Part shown: positions 1 to 11,613 of the stretch, in pieces
Layout of the letters: every line of letters begins with the position of its first letter
Numbering within the stretch: position 1 is the first letter of the stretch
Assembly: GCA_003008705.1 (NCBI GenBank)
Contig: PDUO01000021.1
Coordinates: forward strand, 126,766 to 190,765
DNA length: 64,000 nt
Direction: 5' to 3'
Source of the DNA: Pezicula radicicola
Taxonomy: Eukaryota; Ascomycota; Leotiomycetes; Helotiales; Dermateaceae
The notes under the pieces: generated by a model
The model's input: the letters and a program-made list of their open reading frames with translations, nothing else
Databases searched by the model: none
What the model was told of the DNA's origin: nothing
Program-made: the position numbers and the translations under genes

Positions 1-960
1 GAACATGCAGTATTCGATAAACGGATTCGCTTGTTCGAAGATAACAGTCAACAAGCTCGTCAGCAACATCTTTTGGGGGCAAATCGACAGTTGGTGGTGA
101 GGGCCATGGAGGTGCCCGCCGAGATTTGATGACCCTTGCCAATGATTTACATCTTTGCATACCACCAAAAATCTTTGATGTCTCTTCTCGTACATGCGGC
201 TCAGTCAACTCAAATATGTCTTGAAGCTAATGGTTGTTAAACCGCTTAAGTACTTATCCAATAAAGCCCGACGGATGGCATAATAACTTACCAATGAAAT
301 TACATTAGTCCAATGGCTTTGGCCAAACTGGCGCGTCTTATGCGCAACGCCGCGGGTGATGGCCTGCGCTGTGCCAAACGAGCGGTTTTCACTTTCACGA
401 TGGATGTAGAAAGTTCCACCTAAACGTGACGTAGTTATCTCTACTATATTGGAATTTAAAGTCGAAGCAGGAGATCGAGTAGAACTTGGAGTCGCTTTAG
501 ACAGCTGCTCTTCAAGCTCTCTAATTTTGCTCTTTATGGACTCAACATCCTGCGTCGATGGTTGACTAGCAAGAGTCGATACCGCTGTTGGAGTAGCGAC
601 CAGTGAGCTTGACGGGTGGCTTGACGGATCGCTTGACGCTGCCGACGCTCCATTTATGTTGGAAGTCCTGTTAATAGGTATCCACTCTTGGGACCTTTCA
701 GTTGCTTGGCTAAGTTGTTGCCGCCGGGGTTGAGAAGGAGAAGGGCGACTCTCGTAGACGCAAGTAGTCTCGTTCCTAGAGCGCATGCAATTGCTACAGG
801 GAGTTTCTCGATTACATCGGATCTTGCGTCTCCTGCAGAGAGAGCATGAACTGTATTATTGCTCATGTCGTCAGCGCGAAAACACCGACACCGAAATGGA
901 CCGAAATAGGACTTCAACCTACATAGCTGGTCTTCTGCGCCGCCGTTCGGGCTCGGTCAT
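1..960 (-). CDS. Zn2Cys6 fungal transcription factor, cut by left window edge
   Basis: Read on the minus strand as exons 960-923, 850-292 and 226-1, separated by 72-bp and 65-bp introns (851-922 and 227-291). The first exon encodes a short Arg-rich start (MTEPERRRRRPA). Exon 2 opens with the zinc cluster, with cysteines spaced C-x2-C-x6-C-x5-C-x2-C-x8-C, directly followed by a leucine-heptad stretch (IKSKIRELEEQL) typical of the dimerisation coil. A later HKTRQFGQSHW block and the third exon (CKSLARVIKSRRAPPWPSPP, then ADELVDCYLRTSESVYRILH) match the linker and the start of the fungal-specific regulatory domain in this family. The C-terminal part lies outside the window. It is divergent from the MFS gene at 1356, so it is a candidate regulator of that transporter (inference). 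The protein should be nuclear; its target is unknown. Confidence 0.88.
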
Positions 961-1355
961 TGCTATCCCTTACAATTGTCAAGTGTAAGTGGTGAATCCT
1001 ATCTGAGACTATCTCCGATGGTCTCTTGTGCGGCCTGAGAAATTGGAAAATAAGAAAATGCTCAGGTCGGTCAGCACAGAGGCAATGTTTGAAAGTCAGC
1101 ATCTACGCTTATAATCTATCTCACTCAGCATTTGCCGAATCCGAGTACCGAGTCCGAGTCCGCCACCACTGAATTATCTCCGACCGATCTGATCTCCGGT
1201 AGTGAAACGACATATACAGAAAACAGTTGAAAGTGACTTGTTTTTTATATAAGGAATTTGAATATTCCAATTACTCTTTCTCATAATGTACAGTACAGTA
1301 TCATTTCCCACCACATCTCAGTACACTCCTACCTCCTCCCTATTATTATTGCAAA
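961..1355. promoter_or_regulatory. Shared divergent promoter with CCG-triplet direct repeats and TATA box
   Basis: This 395-bp spacer lies between two divergent start codons. CCG triplets occur at 1135, 1141, 1148, 1154 and 1160, that is every 6-7 bp, and further CCG/CGG triplets lie at 1181-1200. CGG/CCG triplets are the usual half-sites of Zn2Cys6 regulators. A TATA-like TTTATATAAGG at about 1243-1253 sits about 105 bp upstream of the MFS ATG. Binding by the neighbouring regulator is inference. Confidence 0.5.
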
Positions 1356-2710
1356 ATGACCACTACAAGCGAGGGACAGAACTCAACCATCGCCGTCGAA
1401 CCTGGCCAAGAGAAAACACTTCCCTACTCACCTGATTCTCTCGACTCTCCCGAATTTGGGGAAGCGCCAGATGGCGGAGCTAGAGCGTGGCTCGTTGCAG
1501 TTGGAGGTTCTGCAATCTTCTTCTGTTGTCTGGGCTTTGCGAACGCATTCGGCGCTTTTGAAGAGTACTATTTAACACACCAGCTCCGTGGAGAATCACC
1601 AGATAACATCGCCTGGATTGGATCACTGTCAGCTTTCCTCCAGTTTGCAGCAGGTATGGTTGGGGGACCATTGTTTGATCGTTTTGGTGCATGGGTATGC
1701 CATCTAGCTTCATTGGCATCTTAGTCTGTCCACAACTAACATAGCAGTAGGTTATTCGGCCAGCTGCAGTGGCCTACGTCTTTGCCATGATGATGCTGAG
1801 TTTATGCAACAAGTATTGGCAAATCATGCTCGTACAAGGTATTTTGATGGGCATAGTCATGGGCCTTCTACAATTCCCAGCATTTGCAGCAGTGTCGCAA
1901 TACTTCGACAAGAAACGAGGTGCTGCCTTTGGAGTAGTCGTATCTGGATCGTCTATCGGGGGTATTGTCATCCCTATTAGCTTGTCAAAGATGCTGAACA
2001 ACTCTTCTCTGGGCTTTGGGTGGTCAGTTCGAGTCATTGGCTTTCTCATAATGCCCTTCTTAGCCTTCTCGTGTGTGACCATCAAGGCTCGCTTACTGCC
2101 AAGAACAACCACCTTCTGGGTCCCAGCAGCCTTCCAAGATAGGAGGTACATCCTTCTAATTATCTCGTTGTTCTTCATATTCATGGGCATGTTCACTCCA
2201 CTTTTCTTCATGCCAACATACGCCGTCACGCGAGGCATGGACCCAACACTGGCCGGTTATTTGCTTGCCATTCTCAACGCAGCCTCCACGTTTGGCCGTA
2301 TCATCCCAGGTATATTATCGGACAAATTTGGGCGATTGAATATATTTGCATTTGGGAGCCTCGTCACCGGCATCCTCGTCTTCTGCATGAACTCGACGAC
2401 AACCAACGCAGCGTTGATCGTATACTCAATTGTCTTTGGTTTTGCTTCGGGGACTATCATCTCGGGAGCTTCCGCAGCCATTTCTATCTGTTGTAAAAAT
2501 CCCCAGGACACTGGGACCTACATGGGAATGGGAATGTCTATAAGCGCTCTTGGTGGTCTAATAGGTCCGCCAGTGAATGGGGCGTTTGTCAACACATATG
2601 GAGGATTCTTTCAGGTTTCCATGTTCAGCGGCGCTATGTGTTTGTTCGGTGGTTTCATTGCGCTTGGGACCAAGGCCGCAACTTCTCAAGGTATTCTCGG
2701 GAGGATATAA
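1356..2710 (+). CDS. MFS transporter, monocarboxylate-porter-like
   Basis: Two exons, 1356-1694 and 1751-2710, around a 56-bp GT-AG intron with a CTAAC branch site near its 3' end; product about 432 residues. The N-terminal ~40 residues are acidic and cytosolic-looking, followed by PDGGARAWLVAVGG, the characteristic start of helix 1 in fungal MCT/SLC16-like carriers. Some twelve hydrophobic segments follow, with DRFG in the helix 2-3 loop and DKFGR in the helix 8-9 loop, both MFS signatures. It should be a plasma-membrane carrier of small organic acids or related solutes; the substrate cannot be read from sequence. It is divergent from the Zn2Cys6 gene. Confidence 0.9.
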
Positions 2711-3390
2711 CGGTCCGATGCCTCATTTTTCAAGGGTCAAATTCTGTATGCAAATCTCTACTCTTACCCAAAGATGAGGGTGGTTTTGGGTAAATAATTT
2801 CACTTGGGGCTATAGCTACATATTAGTAGATTGACCTAATAAGTCTAGTTCTGAAAACCACAGAGTTAGCACATTTTCAAACTTCATCTACACATATTAC
2901 CTACCCAGGGTGTCGTTTTTTGGCTACATTCACATGCAAACTAATGAACTTACAGGCAGCTCTTGGCGGTCATCTAAAATCATCTAGGCAGTCATCGCTT
3001 AGGTAGCCGTATAGTATTAATTGATGTCTAGACAGACACTAGTTCGGGCCTTATCACCATGTTTGAATGACTAATTTCTTTGTTGAGCTGGTTACTTGAC
3101 GTATGATTGTTGGCTAGTAAGGAGAATATAAGCTCTTTTTAGATCCGCCTACTCTTGTCATGATAAGTCTCTATCCACATCGCTCTATTGATGTGAAGGA
3201 GTCTCTACGTGAGATAAAGCTGTTATATAATCATTTGCGGTATAACTTATTACTGAACAATAATCTATTACATATCTTTGCCGGCAATATGGAATAACCT
3301 ATCAAGTACAATTCTGGTGTAAAGATACATCACCTCTGATTTCTAAAGGCACATCTCCTTTGGTTTCCCCTACGCGGACGGACTCTTTCA
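2711..3390. other. Intergenic region between convergent genes
   Basis: AT-rich spacer holding the 3' ends of the MFS transporter (plus) and the AAA ATPase (minus). I see no coding region, RNA gene or repeat in it. Confidence 0.6.
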
Positions 3391-6300
3391 CTATAAGTTG
3401 AGTGGTCGAAAGTCTGTAGGATAGCTCTGTTGGTTGTTCAGAGGGTAAGGATTGCTGAGTGAGGAAGTAAACGTCGGTGGGTGCTGTTGTTGTTGACCGG
3501 GTTGAAATCCAACTGAAGCGGTGTTCGGCGGTTCGTTGCTTCCTTTTTGAGCAAGTTGAGACTGGGACATACTTGGTTGTCCATATTGGGAGAATGGATG
3601 CTGGGTATTCGACTGAGATTGTTGGGAATCATGTCTGTTTGGCTCCCCATAAGCTTGAAATTGCTGCTGTGATAACGGCTGAGGTACTTGAGCTTGCTGC
3701 AAGTTTGGCTGGGGTGTAGGAGCGAACTGGTCTTGTGATGTTTGGCTGGGCAAGAATGTCTGTCGAGCGCCCTGATAAGGTCGAAACCCATGCGGTGCAG
3801 GATCTTGTGTTGGAAATCCTTGGTTGTCGGTCACTGCTTGGGGATTCAGATAACTCATCTGTGATCCAAGCGGAGTCATTTGGTATCCTGGTCTGACATC
3901 TGCTGGACCTGGAGCCATGAAGCCAGTCTTGGGTTGGTAGTTGTCGGTCCTCAGAAAGAACGTGTTTGCTAATTCAGCATCTGTCCCATGTCGTGTCTTC
4001 TGCAGGTAGTCATCAAATTCCCAAGATGCTTGGGCTACCGTTTGCAAGTGCTCTATCGTGAAACGCGCTTTTCTGGGTGGTAACTGCTCGGCTGCCGATT
4101 CCGTAATCTTGCCGTGCTCTTCAGAGGCTGCATGCTCTGCGAGCGCTATAGCTGTTTGCAATGCGTTACGAATCTGTCTGCCGTTCCAGCCTACCCCTTG
4201 TGTCTTAATCTGGTAATCGTATATACTCATGGCGTAGTCGACGATCTCGTCCTTGCTTGCAATCACGTTCTCTTTAACAGCCAAAGACCGACGCAAATTC
4301 ATTTCCCAAATCTCCTTTGTCTGTATATGGCTCAATGGTGGGTAATACAGACTCATGTGGATTCTGGACTTGAATGCCTCGTCAATAGCTCCAACTCGAT
4401 TTGTCGTCAAGAACAAGATCCCCGAGTAATATTCAAGCTCGCGGAGAAATACTATACTGCATAAGAAGCACTCTTTCATCAGAACCCGAAAGGAACATAC
4501 CAGATAATAATGCATTGCGTTCGAGTTCATTCTTGCTTCTCTGTGCAAGGAACACATCTGCCTCGTCAAGTAATAGTACGCAGCCCCAAGCTTGTGCTAG
4601 CTGGAAATTCTGAGACAGACGTTCTTCTACATCTTTTGCGGTAAGTCCAAGATCACCTTTCGATTTGATTAGCACATTGTAATATTGTTGGCATCAGGGG
4701 TATTTACCGCAAGTGATGGGAAATAGAGGTCGCCCATGAGACTGCGCAATACATTCTGTACCTTGTCAGCTGTCTGGTGCATACTAGGGCAGGGGTTGCC
4801 ACAAACCGGCAGTGGAGGTTTTGCCAACACCGGGAGCTCTATGCAAAAGCAAGATAAGTCCTTGGCCTAATAGAGTCAACTTGTAACCCTAGGAACCTTT
4901 AGTGTGGGTTTTGATATACCTTTGCCTCTTACGATATCAGATTCACTTCCTTGCTTTTCCTGAGCCGCTTCAAGTTCGTGGTTTTTGAAATGAGTCTCGA
5001 CGAGTGCCCGCACCATTTTCTTAAGAGCATGTGGGAGCTTCAAATTGTCGAAGCTATTTTCTTCCCTTTTTTTTTCATACAAACATTCCCGGCTAATATT
5101 GAGTGAGGCTGTTCATCATCAACAATGTTACATTTCAGGGAATCATATTGAAGACAACATACCCCATTTACGGCTTCGAAGTACAAATCCAAAGACTCGG
5201 CTGGGAAGAAGCATATAATCTTTGGGAAGAACTGTGTAACCACTTTCCAAACTCTGCGGGGTTCTCAAAATCGTCTCGCTAGACATAAGCTCATCTGCAG
5301 CAAGGCGGTCCCATTCCTTATCCTGAATAATGCATTCATTCCTACAACAGAAATCATCCCGACAATCACCGCGAGATTTGGTTTCTTCTGGTTGTTCCTG
5401 TTTTGTTGTCATCTCTTGGGTTTCTCTATAGCTTTGCTCCTGAAGATCGTCAATACCCAATTCTGGTTTCCACTCCGGATTATGCTGGAATGCGCGGTCG
5501 AAATCAATTATAACTTGGCTATCGATACTTTCCTCGTGAAGAATTCCAAAGGATAAACTTCAAGCGAACTGATCTTTTTGTAACCTTCGAAATCGTACAC
5601 CTTAAACACCTTGTGTGTTGGGCCTAAATGGGTTCCGTCAAAGTCGAAGCAATAGCAATCCAATGCGAAAGGACTAGTTTTCTCCAGTTCGAACCCTTGT
5701 TCACCATCACTACCACTGACATCGCTGTCCATGAGATATGGCCTGCCACCTGTAGCTTGTAAAACTCGCCAGACCTTTTGTATGCCTTTCTTAGCATATA
5801 CATACTGCCCTGGTCTGAACAGGTACCACAGATCCTGGAATCTTATATTTTCTGACTCAGGCGTACATGACTTGAACTTGTCTTTAAGCGGTTTAAGAGT
5901 TTCCTCAATAAACTTCGTTAGGCATCGAAGATCTTTCAAAGCTTCGACGGTGTTTGCCAAGTCTTCCTTCTCATCAGATCCGTCTCCCTCTTTGTCCTCC
6001 GGGGTAGCTTCTGAAGTTCTCTCTGCATTTTTTCCACTTGTATCAGTGTCCAAAGTCTGACCGTGTGTCTTGGATGTTTCAGTGGATTGTTGATTCTGTT
6101 CATGACCACCAAGCAAGCTACTCTCAGTCTCAGCAGCAGGTGAAGTGTCCTCTTGATCTACCAAAGAACCCCATCGAGCCTCCAACTCCGTGAGAACACC
6201 ATAAAGGCTTTCTTGGTGATAGATCAGTGGCTTGAAGGGTCTTAGTATGACGATGGGACGATTATCTTCTGCCCAGCTCTTCGAGGTTATATTAGATACA

Positions 6301-7172
6301 ATGCGAATAAGTGGGACGGAGTTCACGCGAATTCTCTCTGGGATGTCTTTAATTGCGCCTTTGGTTGCCTTCGATCCATCCGCGTGCTCCACACCAGCAC
6401 TATCGTTGGTTTTCAAGCCCTTCCCCCTTTTTCGATGCTGGTGATATAGGATTGGATTTCCACGGAGAACGTCAATAGCGTAGTGAGTGCAGGATGCTGA
6501 ATCTTTCCATCTTAATTCTTTGAATTCGTCCCATTTAACCTCATTCAGCTCTGGAATAGCTTTCACCCTCGCTGGTTTTTTGTTGGCTGCCGCATCATCT
6601 TTGGATGGACCATTTTTGTCGATGAAATTGAGCCTCGCTTCAAGGCTGGTAATACGATCCTCTGTAATTTTCAAGTATTGCATATGTTGAGTGACTCGTT
6701 TCCTCGAGACATCCAGACGACGTTGCGGTGACATTCCCACGGTGTAGAGAGGGCGATCGATGAGGCTGCCGTCACTAATATTTCCATCGTCATCATCTTT
6801 GTATATGTCTTTGCTAATACTTGAGATGGCATCGATGTTGTCCATTTGACCAGAAGCATCATCAATTGGTGGATTGGTATCCTCTGCAGAAATACTATCG
6901 CCAAGGGCTCCATCAGGCTCTTCGGGCTTGGTTAGGGATGAATCGAATTTGAACTCGTGATTGTTGGAAGCTGGTCCATCAAAAAGGCCTTGAAAGTCAT
7001 TCGAGGTCATCATCGTGGAGACTTGATTGCCAGATATTGTTGACAGACCTTTGTTTGGAGTTGAATTAGTCGAGGTAGCTGTAGTACTTGGTCGTTCTCC
7101 TGTAGTCGAGAAGCTTCCCGATGACCTACTGGTATGCAACGATGCAGTTGAGATTTGCGTGAGAGGATCCAT
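3391..7172 (-). CDS. DUF7025/AAA-type ATPase with apparent internal frameshift
   Basis: Minus-strand gene. The large first exon (ATG 7172) encodes a Ser/Thr- and acid-rich N-terminus, a short coiled coil (TSLEARLNFI) and the DUF7025-like region ending DLEVYPLEF-style at about 5545. Downstream exons after introns 5109-5162, 4867-4919, 4756-4806, 4657-4707 and 4452-4500 encode FDNLKLP, a P-loop APGVGKTST (preceded by HR where relatives usually have HG), the Walker B motif CVLLLDEADVFL, and LTTNRVGAIDEAFKSRI with its arginine-finger region. A Gln/Pro-rich tail of about 150 residues follows. Between VYPLEF and SQVIIDF (5508-5550) the reading frame changes with no room for an intron, and roughly 40 residues normally present are missing, so the gene may be broken or the assembly wrong. 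The domain order is that of the fungal AAA family. The in vivo role is unknown. Confidence 0.8.
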
Positions 7173-7992
7173 TTATGCTGTGGCAATCCACGTTTCTCCT
7201 GGAAGATTTATGCTAGATTCTAGTCAGATGGGTGATGGACGACATTGTTGTCAATTTATGTAACCCCCCTAGAGTAGCCTCTCAATCTACTTCTTGAATG
7301 CTGAAACTGTGCCTCCATCGCCAAGAATCAAACAGCTAACTGACCGAGCGAGTTACACCCAAAGCGCTTACACAGGCACATCACACACACTCTAGAGTAC
7401 TACTAAATTTATCTCACTTGATAATCACTGGCTTCACGAGACTGCAGCCTCATTCATGATACATGTCTAATGCATATGCAGTAAAGAGGGTGTGGTAGGG
7501 TTTCAGCTGAGAGATGTGCAAAGCTGCTGGCCATTATCGTCGGAATGAAGTCAAAGAAGTGAGAGCTAGATACCTATCCAAAGGGTATACAAATTTCTAG
7601 TCGTGCTAGCATCGACGACGTATATTGTCAAGGACTTTATTCCTCCGTTATAAATCATTCCTTCACTTGACTCCGCTTAGAAGATATTAGACTTGAGCCG
7701 GAGTTTCCTTCCATTGCAGCCTCCTATGTTTCCGACAGAAAGGTCAACGTCTGGCTTCCCAGGCTCGCAAGAATCCCAAGTCACTTCCCACGTCAGGGCA
7801 TTTGCAGAGACCAGGCTTCCTGAGATCAGCTCCGCATTTCGAACATCCGATAAGCAGTGGGACAATACCACAGGACACTATGTTCTCCCACAGATTAATG
7901 TTTCTCCGCCATTCTCACCGAGGCAAGTAGTTCATAGTGTTGTCATACATACCCGCTGACTGTTTGAACAATAGCTACCCCCAAGCTGAATA
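7173..7992. other. Divergent intergenic region; only a doubtful short ORF
   Basis: This lies between the ATPase start (7172, minus) and the STAND-like start (7993, plus). A 78-codon reading frame from the ATG at 7724 has no recognisable domain, and I could not splice it cleanly to the downstream gene in any phase. The rest looks like promoter/UTR sequence. Confidence 0.4.
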
Positions 7993-9353
7993 ATGTATCG
8001 ACGGCAGTTAGGCTTTAGTCTCGATGAAAAACTTGTCGATTCGGCTGTAAATCTGTATATTAGTATCTTATCAGCCATAGAAGTTATGCTACAGTGGCTA
8101 GATCACAAGGTATTCGGTAAGAGCTCATCTTCATTCCGTAGTTTGATCAATATCGATGCTAAGATTGTACTCGTGCAGCTGAGTTTATCAAGGCATTCTT
8201 CAAGCAAGGCGCGTACGGTGATGACATCAAGAATAAAATTGACATGGTAAAAATCAACTCTCAAGCCCTCTTGGAATGCGCAAACACATGTCATCATTAT
8301 GTCAATACGGAAACGAATAAGCTGGGGCACCAGATGCATGAACAAGTCCAACATGCCAGTCGCGAGCTAAGTCGCTTACGGTACGAGATAGCCTGCTTAA
8401 CTCCGATGTTCAATATACTCGTCGATGAAACAAGAAATACTCAATGTATGTTTTATCAACTCCAAATAAAGAAACGGTCATTAATACAGTTATTTCTAGG
8501 GTCTTTACGATACAATCAGCAGCAGATTCACGGTAAGGATATTGATACTCCAACATCTAGCACAGTTTTTGATAGTGTCGCAGAAGTACAGCGAGCATTG
8601 ACACCTGTTCAAAGTATCATCAATCAGCAGCAGCTATTTTCTCTCCTCAATGTCAATGCAGAGAGACTTACGAAAAGTTTGAATTTCTGTGTTGCTTTCG
8701 GGCGTAACTTGGATCTTGCAGGCCAAGACTCTGCTAAATGGGTAATGTATCGTCCCGAGTACCAACGATGGTTCCGGTCAGGAAACTCGGAATTTCTTCT
8801 TATTGAAAGCCAAGGCTACATGGAGCTAGTCACGCCTCTGACATTCTTTTCGTCGATGTTATTACTCAGTATAATTGACATGCCACCAGCCCTTCCGCTA
8901 TATTTCTTCTGTGGAATCGACGAATCAGATGGATTTTCTGGCCCAAACATACTGCTTAGAAGCTTAATCTCTCAGCTTCTTATGCAGCGTCAATGTAGCA
9001 CAACTTTCCTAAACTCTCAGCAGGTGGATCAAATCTCTCATGCCGAGCCCAACCACCTGTGGTACCTCTTCACGGAACTAATTCGTTCCCTTAAGCACAC
9101 AACAGTATTTTGCATTATTGATGGTCTTTCTCGGTACCATGATAAAGGCGAGGCGTTCTTTTTACTCCAAGGTCTACATGGCCTGGCTGCAGAGAGTATT
9201 GGTGAAGTCTGTGTGAAGGTTCTGTTTACGGGATCTGTGCTCCCTGGTAGAGAGGAGTATGTACCAAAGGCAGAAGTGTTGAGGTTGCCTTTCGATCCGG
9301 ATGGAGATGGCCAAGGATTCGATAATCGTCAATTAAGAATGTATATACAATAA
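7993..9353 (+). CDS. Fungal STAND/NLR-like protein lacking a P-loop, short C-terminus
   Basis: Exons 7993-8116 and 8179-9353 around a 62-bp intron; 432 residues. The start is the first ATG in frame, and a stop codon lies just upstream. The N-terminal half is helical (LVDSAVNLYISILSAIEVML, then AFFKQGAYGDDI) like the N-terminal domains of fungal STAND proteins. The second half has W..RPEYQRWFRSGNSEFLLIE, LPLYFFCGIDE, NILLRSLISQLL and TVFCIIDGLSRY, which match the NACHT-like region of this fungal group, including a Walker-B-like FCIIDG. No GxxGxGKS/T P-loop is present where one would be expected. The product stops at MYIQ soon after that domain, earlier than relatives as I recall them, and AT-rich decayed DNA follows. 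It could be a truncated allele. A role in non-self recognition is inference from the family. Confidence 0.6.
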
Positions 9354-10850
9354 CAAATTTGAGTATTTGCCATTTATAATAAACTCACTTATTTAGAAAG
9401 TTTCTTCGAAGAGAAAAGGACTGTGGGCAATTTTAAAGCCGCTTTTAGTGATAAATCTATCGGTCACACTTGTATCACTTAAGTCACGTCAAGTCGGATC
9501 AACAAAGCCTTAAGTCTTCAATATGTTAAGTCAAGTCTCAAGATACAAGTTCTCGTCCTCCGTCTAAGTTTGTGGGCTCAGATACCTACAACTTGTACAC
9601 AAGGGAAATTACAGGAAGGACATAGAGTTTCAGGGGTGCTTTCACTAAGGAATGTATTATGTCGGAAATTCAAAAAGGGCACGAAACAAATATAGAAGAG
9701 AGCTGTTTGTCGTCATTAAGATGCTACAATGTGGACTTCTCACATGCCTGTTTAAGTACATTAAATTTAGGGAATAGCGACGTGACCAAAATTATAAGTC
9801 GGCCTATTTCTGCACACTAGTTCCACACAGAATACACCTTTACCTTCTAATATATTAATCATAAATAACAATTCTATTTAACAGATTATAAATTTAATTT
9901 AAACACTAACTATTCCATCGCTACTTTCTTTGAAGTTTTAAGAATATAAGTTAATATTATTAAGAAAAGATCACTCGCTCGCTTAATAAAGGGTGTGTCA
10001 GGTCCTTAAGCAAAGTGGCAGGAGACGGACAAAGGGATATATTTTTGCCTAGGGCCTAGTCCTCTATATATATCCGTCCCTCTTATAATTCACATCTTTC
10101 CTCACCTATCTTCTCTTCTATCTTTATTCCTAAGTTTACCCCCGTCTCTTCAACCCTTCTCTACATATGCTAGCCAGTGATCGACTGTGATTAGATTATA
10201 TATACCTCTATGCCTAGTAATCAAGTATAGAAATGTAAGTAGAAATTCGCTACCAAATTTAAGACTATAGAAGTGTGATATATATTAATTCGTTATCAAA
10301 ATTAGTTCCTTAGATTATTATAGAACCAGCTTCCACAATCATTACTAATATTCCCAATGTGGGTAGGTGTGGTAGGAACTATGTGGTGCATCCCTTGCAG
10401 TGAATAGGTGTGTGATTAAGTTGTATTTTGCTATCAAGGGATTATAGCTTAGAGAATAATTTAGGTAAATAGCACAGGGGGGTTTAAAAGTTCTCCCAAG
10501 AATCAAATGTAGTTGTATTAGGAGTCAGTGGGTGTGCGACTATAAGAGAGGGGAAATAAGCAGCATAAGCACTTTAAATCCCACCGCAGCTGTCAGCGAG
10601 AGATTCTTTATTTCAATCGTAATTCATCCTTCTGAATATGTATCGCAATCTTTCCATCAATCCTCCCAGCGTTCTCTTAACATAATTCAGGCTCAAAATT
10701 ACTCTAAGCTGCAAGAGCTCCAGAAGGTTAATTATTGTAGCCACGTCGTCTGCCTACGGCATATGGATTGATTCACAAAGTGCCTTTCAACTTTGAAGAT
10801 TCTTGCGACCGTCATCACTAGACAAGGTGCTCCGTTCTAGTCTCACTAAA
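9354..10850. other. AT-rich decayed region with retroelement-like relics
   Basis: No gene seen. 9765-9845 resembles the solo LTR found at 50259 (GGAATAG, TATAAGT, CCTATT and TTCCACACAGAA in the same order). 10000-10230 has an LTR-promoter flavour (CTATATATATCCGTCCC followed by a pyrimidine-rich tract) but no boundaries I can define. Confidence 0.4.
9765..9845 (+). mobile_element. Degenerate LTR-like fragment related to the 50.3-kb solo LTR
   Basis: Blocks shared in order with the 50259-50407 element: GGGAATAG, a short GTGA segment, ATAAGTNGGCC followed by CATTTCT/CATTCT-like text, and TTCCACACAGAA. No ends or target duplication are visible. The relation is inferred from visual similarity only. 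Confidence 0.35.
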
Positions 10851-11613
10851 ATGGTCGAAGCAAAGAAGACCGATCACAGTCCATTAGTGTTTCCGAGTAC
10901 TGCGGAAGTGAATGACGAGATTCCTTCACAAGAGAAGATAGCCAAGATTGCAGATTATCCAGTCCTCAATGTCGACGGTAAAGAAGTGCCTTTTCGATCA
11001 CTATATGAAGGCGTAAATGGAGAGCAAAAGAATCCCAAGGTCCTAGTGATCTTTATCCGGCATTTCTACTGTGGAGTAAGCAAGTTGTTTGAGCCTTCCC
11101 CACGAAGCGGGGACCACATAAAGAATAATCTTTCTAATGGATTATCTTATCTAGAGTTGCCAGGATTTCCTCGAGCATATCAGTAAAGGTCTTCCATCAC
11201 CAGCGGAGTTAGAAGCTCTCCCAACTCCGGCCTCAATAGCAATCATAGGCTGTGGCTCTCACAGTCTGATCCCCTTTTACGCCAAAACGGCTTCATGCCC
11301 ATTCCCCATCTACGCAGAACCAACACGCTATCTCTACTCGGTCTTAGAAATGACAAGAAGCAAAGCACGGAGTGCACAATTACCGGAGTATATCACCGAT
11401 GCTACTTATTTTCAAGCTGCTATTAGGGGTGTAGGCCAATCTCTTTCACGAATACCACATGGTGATGGTTGGAAAGGGGGTTCTCCTAGTCAGATTGGTG
11501 GGGATTTCTTATTTGAAGATGGGAAGGTTGTTTGGTGTCATCGGATGAGGGATACTACTGACCATTGTGGGCTTGCGAAGATCAGGGAGTTGTTCGGACT
11601 TCCTCCTGTTTAG
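10851..11613 (+). CDS. AhpC/TSA-family thioredoxin-like protein (PRXL2/AAED1 type)
   Basis: Exons 10851-11075 and 11155-11613 around a 79-bp intron; 227 residues. The ATG at 10851 has a good AAAATGG context, and no ATG lies upstream in frame. Splicing joins FIRHFYCG to SCQDFLEHI, creating a C-G-S-C active-site-like motif after the beta strand VLVIFIRHF, as in AhpC/TSA antioxidant-enzyme domain proteins (PF13911). Further family features are IIGCGSHSLIPFYAKTASCPFPIYAEP, then LYSVLEMTRS and a C-terminal GGDFLFEDGKVVWCHRMRDTTDH. It is likely a cytosolic thiol redox protein; its partner is unknown. An alternative label is a DUF899-like thioredoxin-fold protein, which I think less likely. Confidence 0.85.

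Noticed and set aside
7310..7400. Possible tRNA-like sequence on the minus strand
   Set aside because: D-arm-like text is present, but no T-arm GGTTCGA and no consistent acceptor pairing.
7724..7957. Candidate upstream exon for the STAND-like gene, with a GC donor near 7921
   Set aside because: All three joining phases to the sequence after 7975 give stops before the conserved region.
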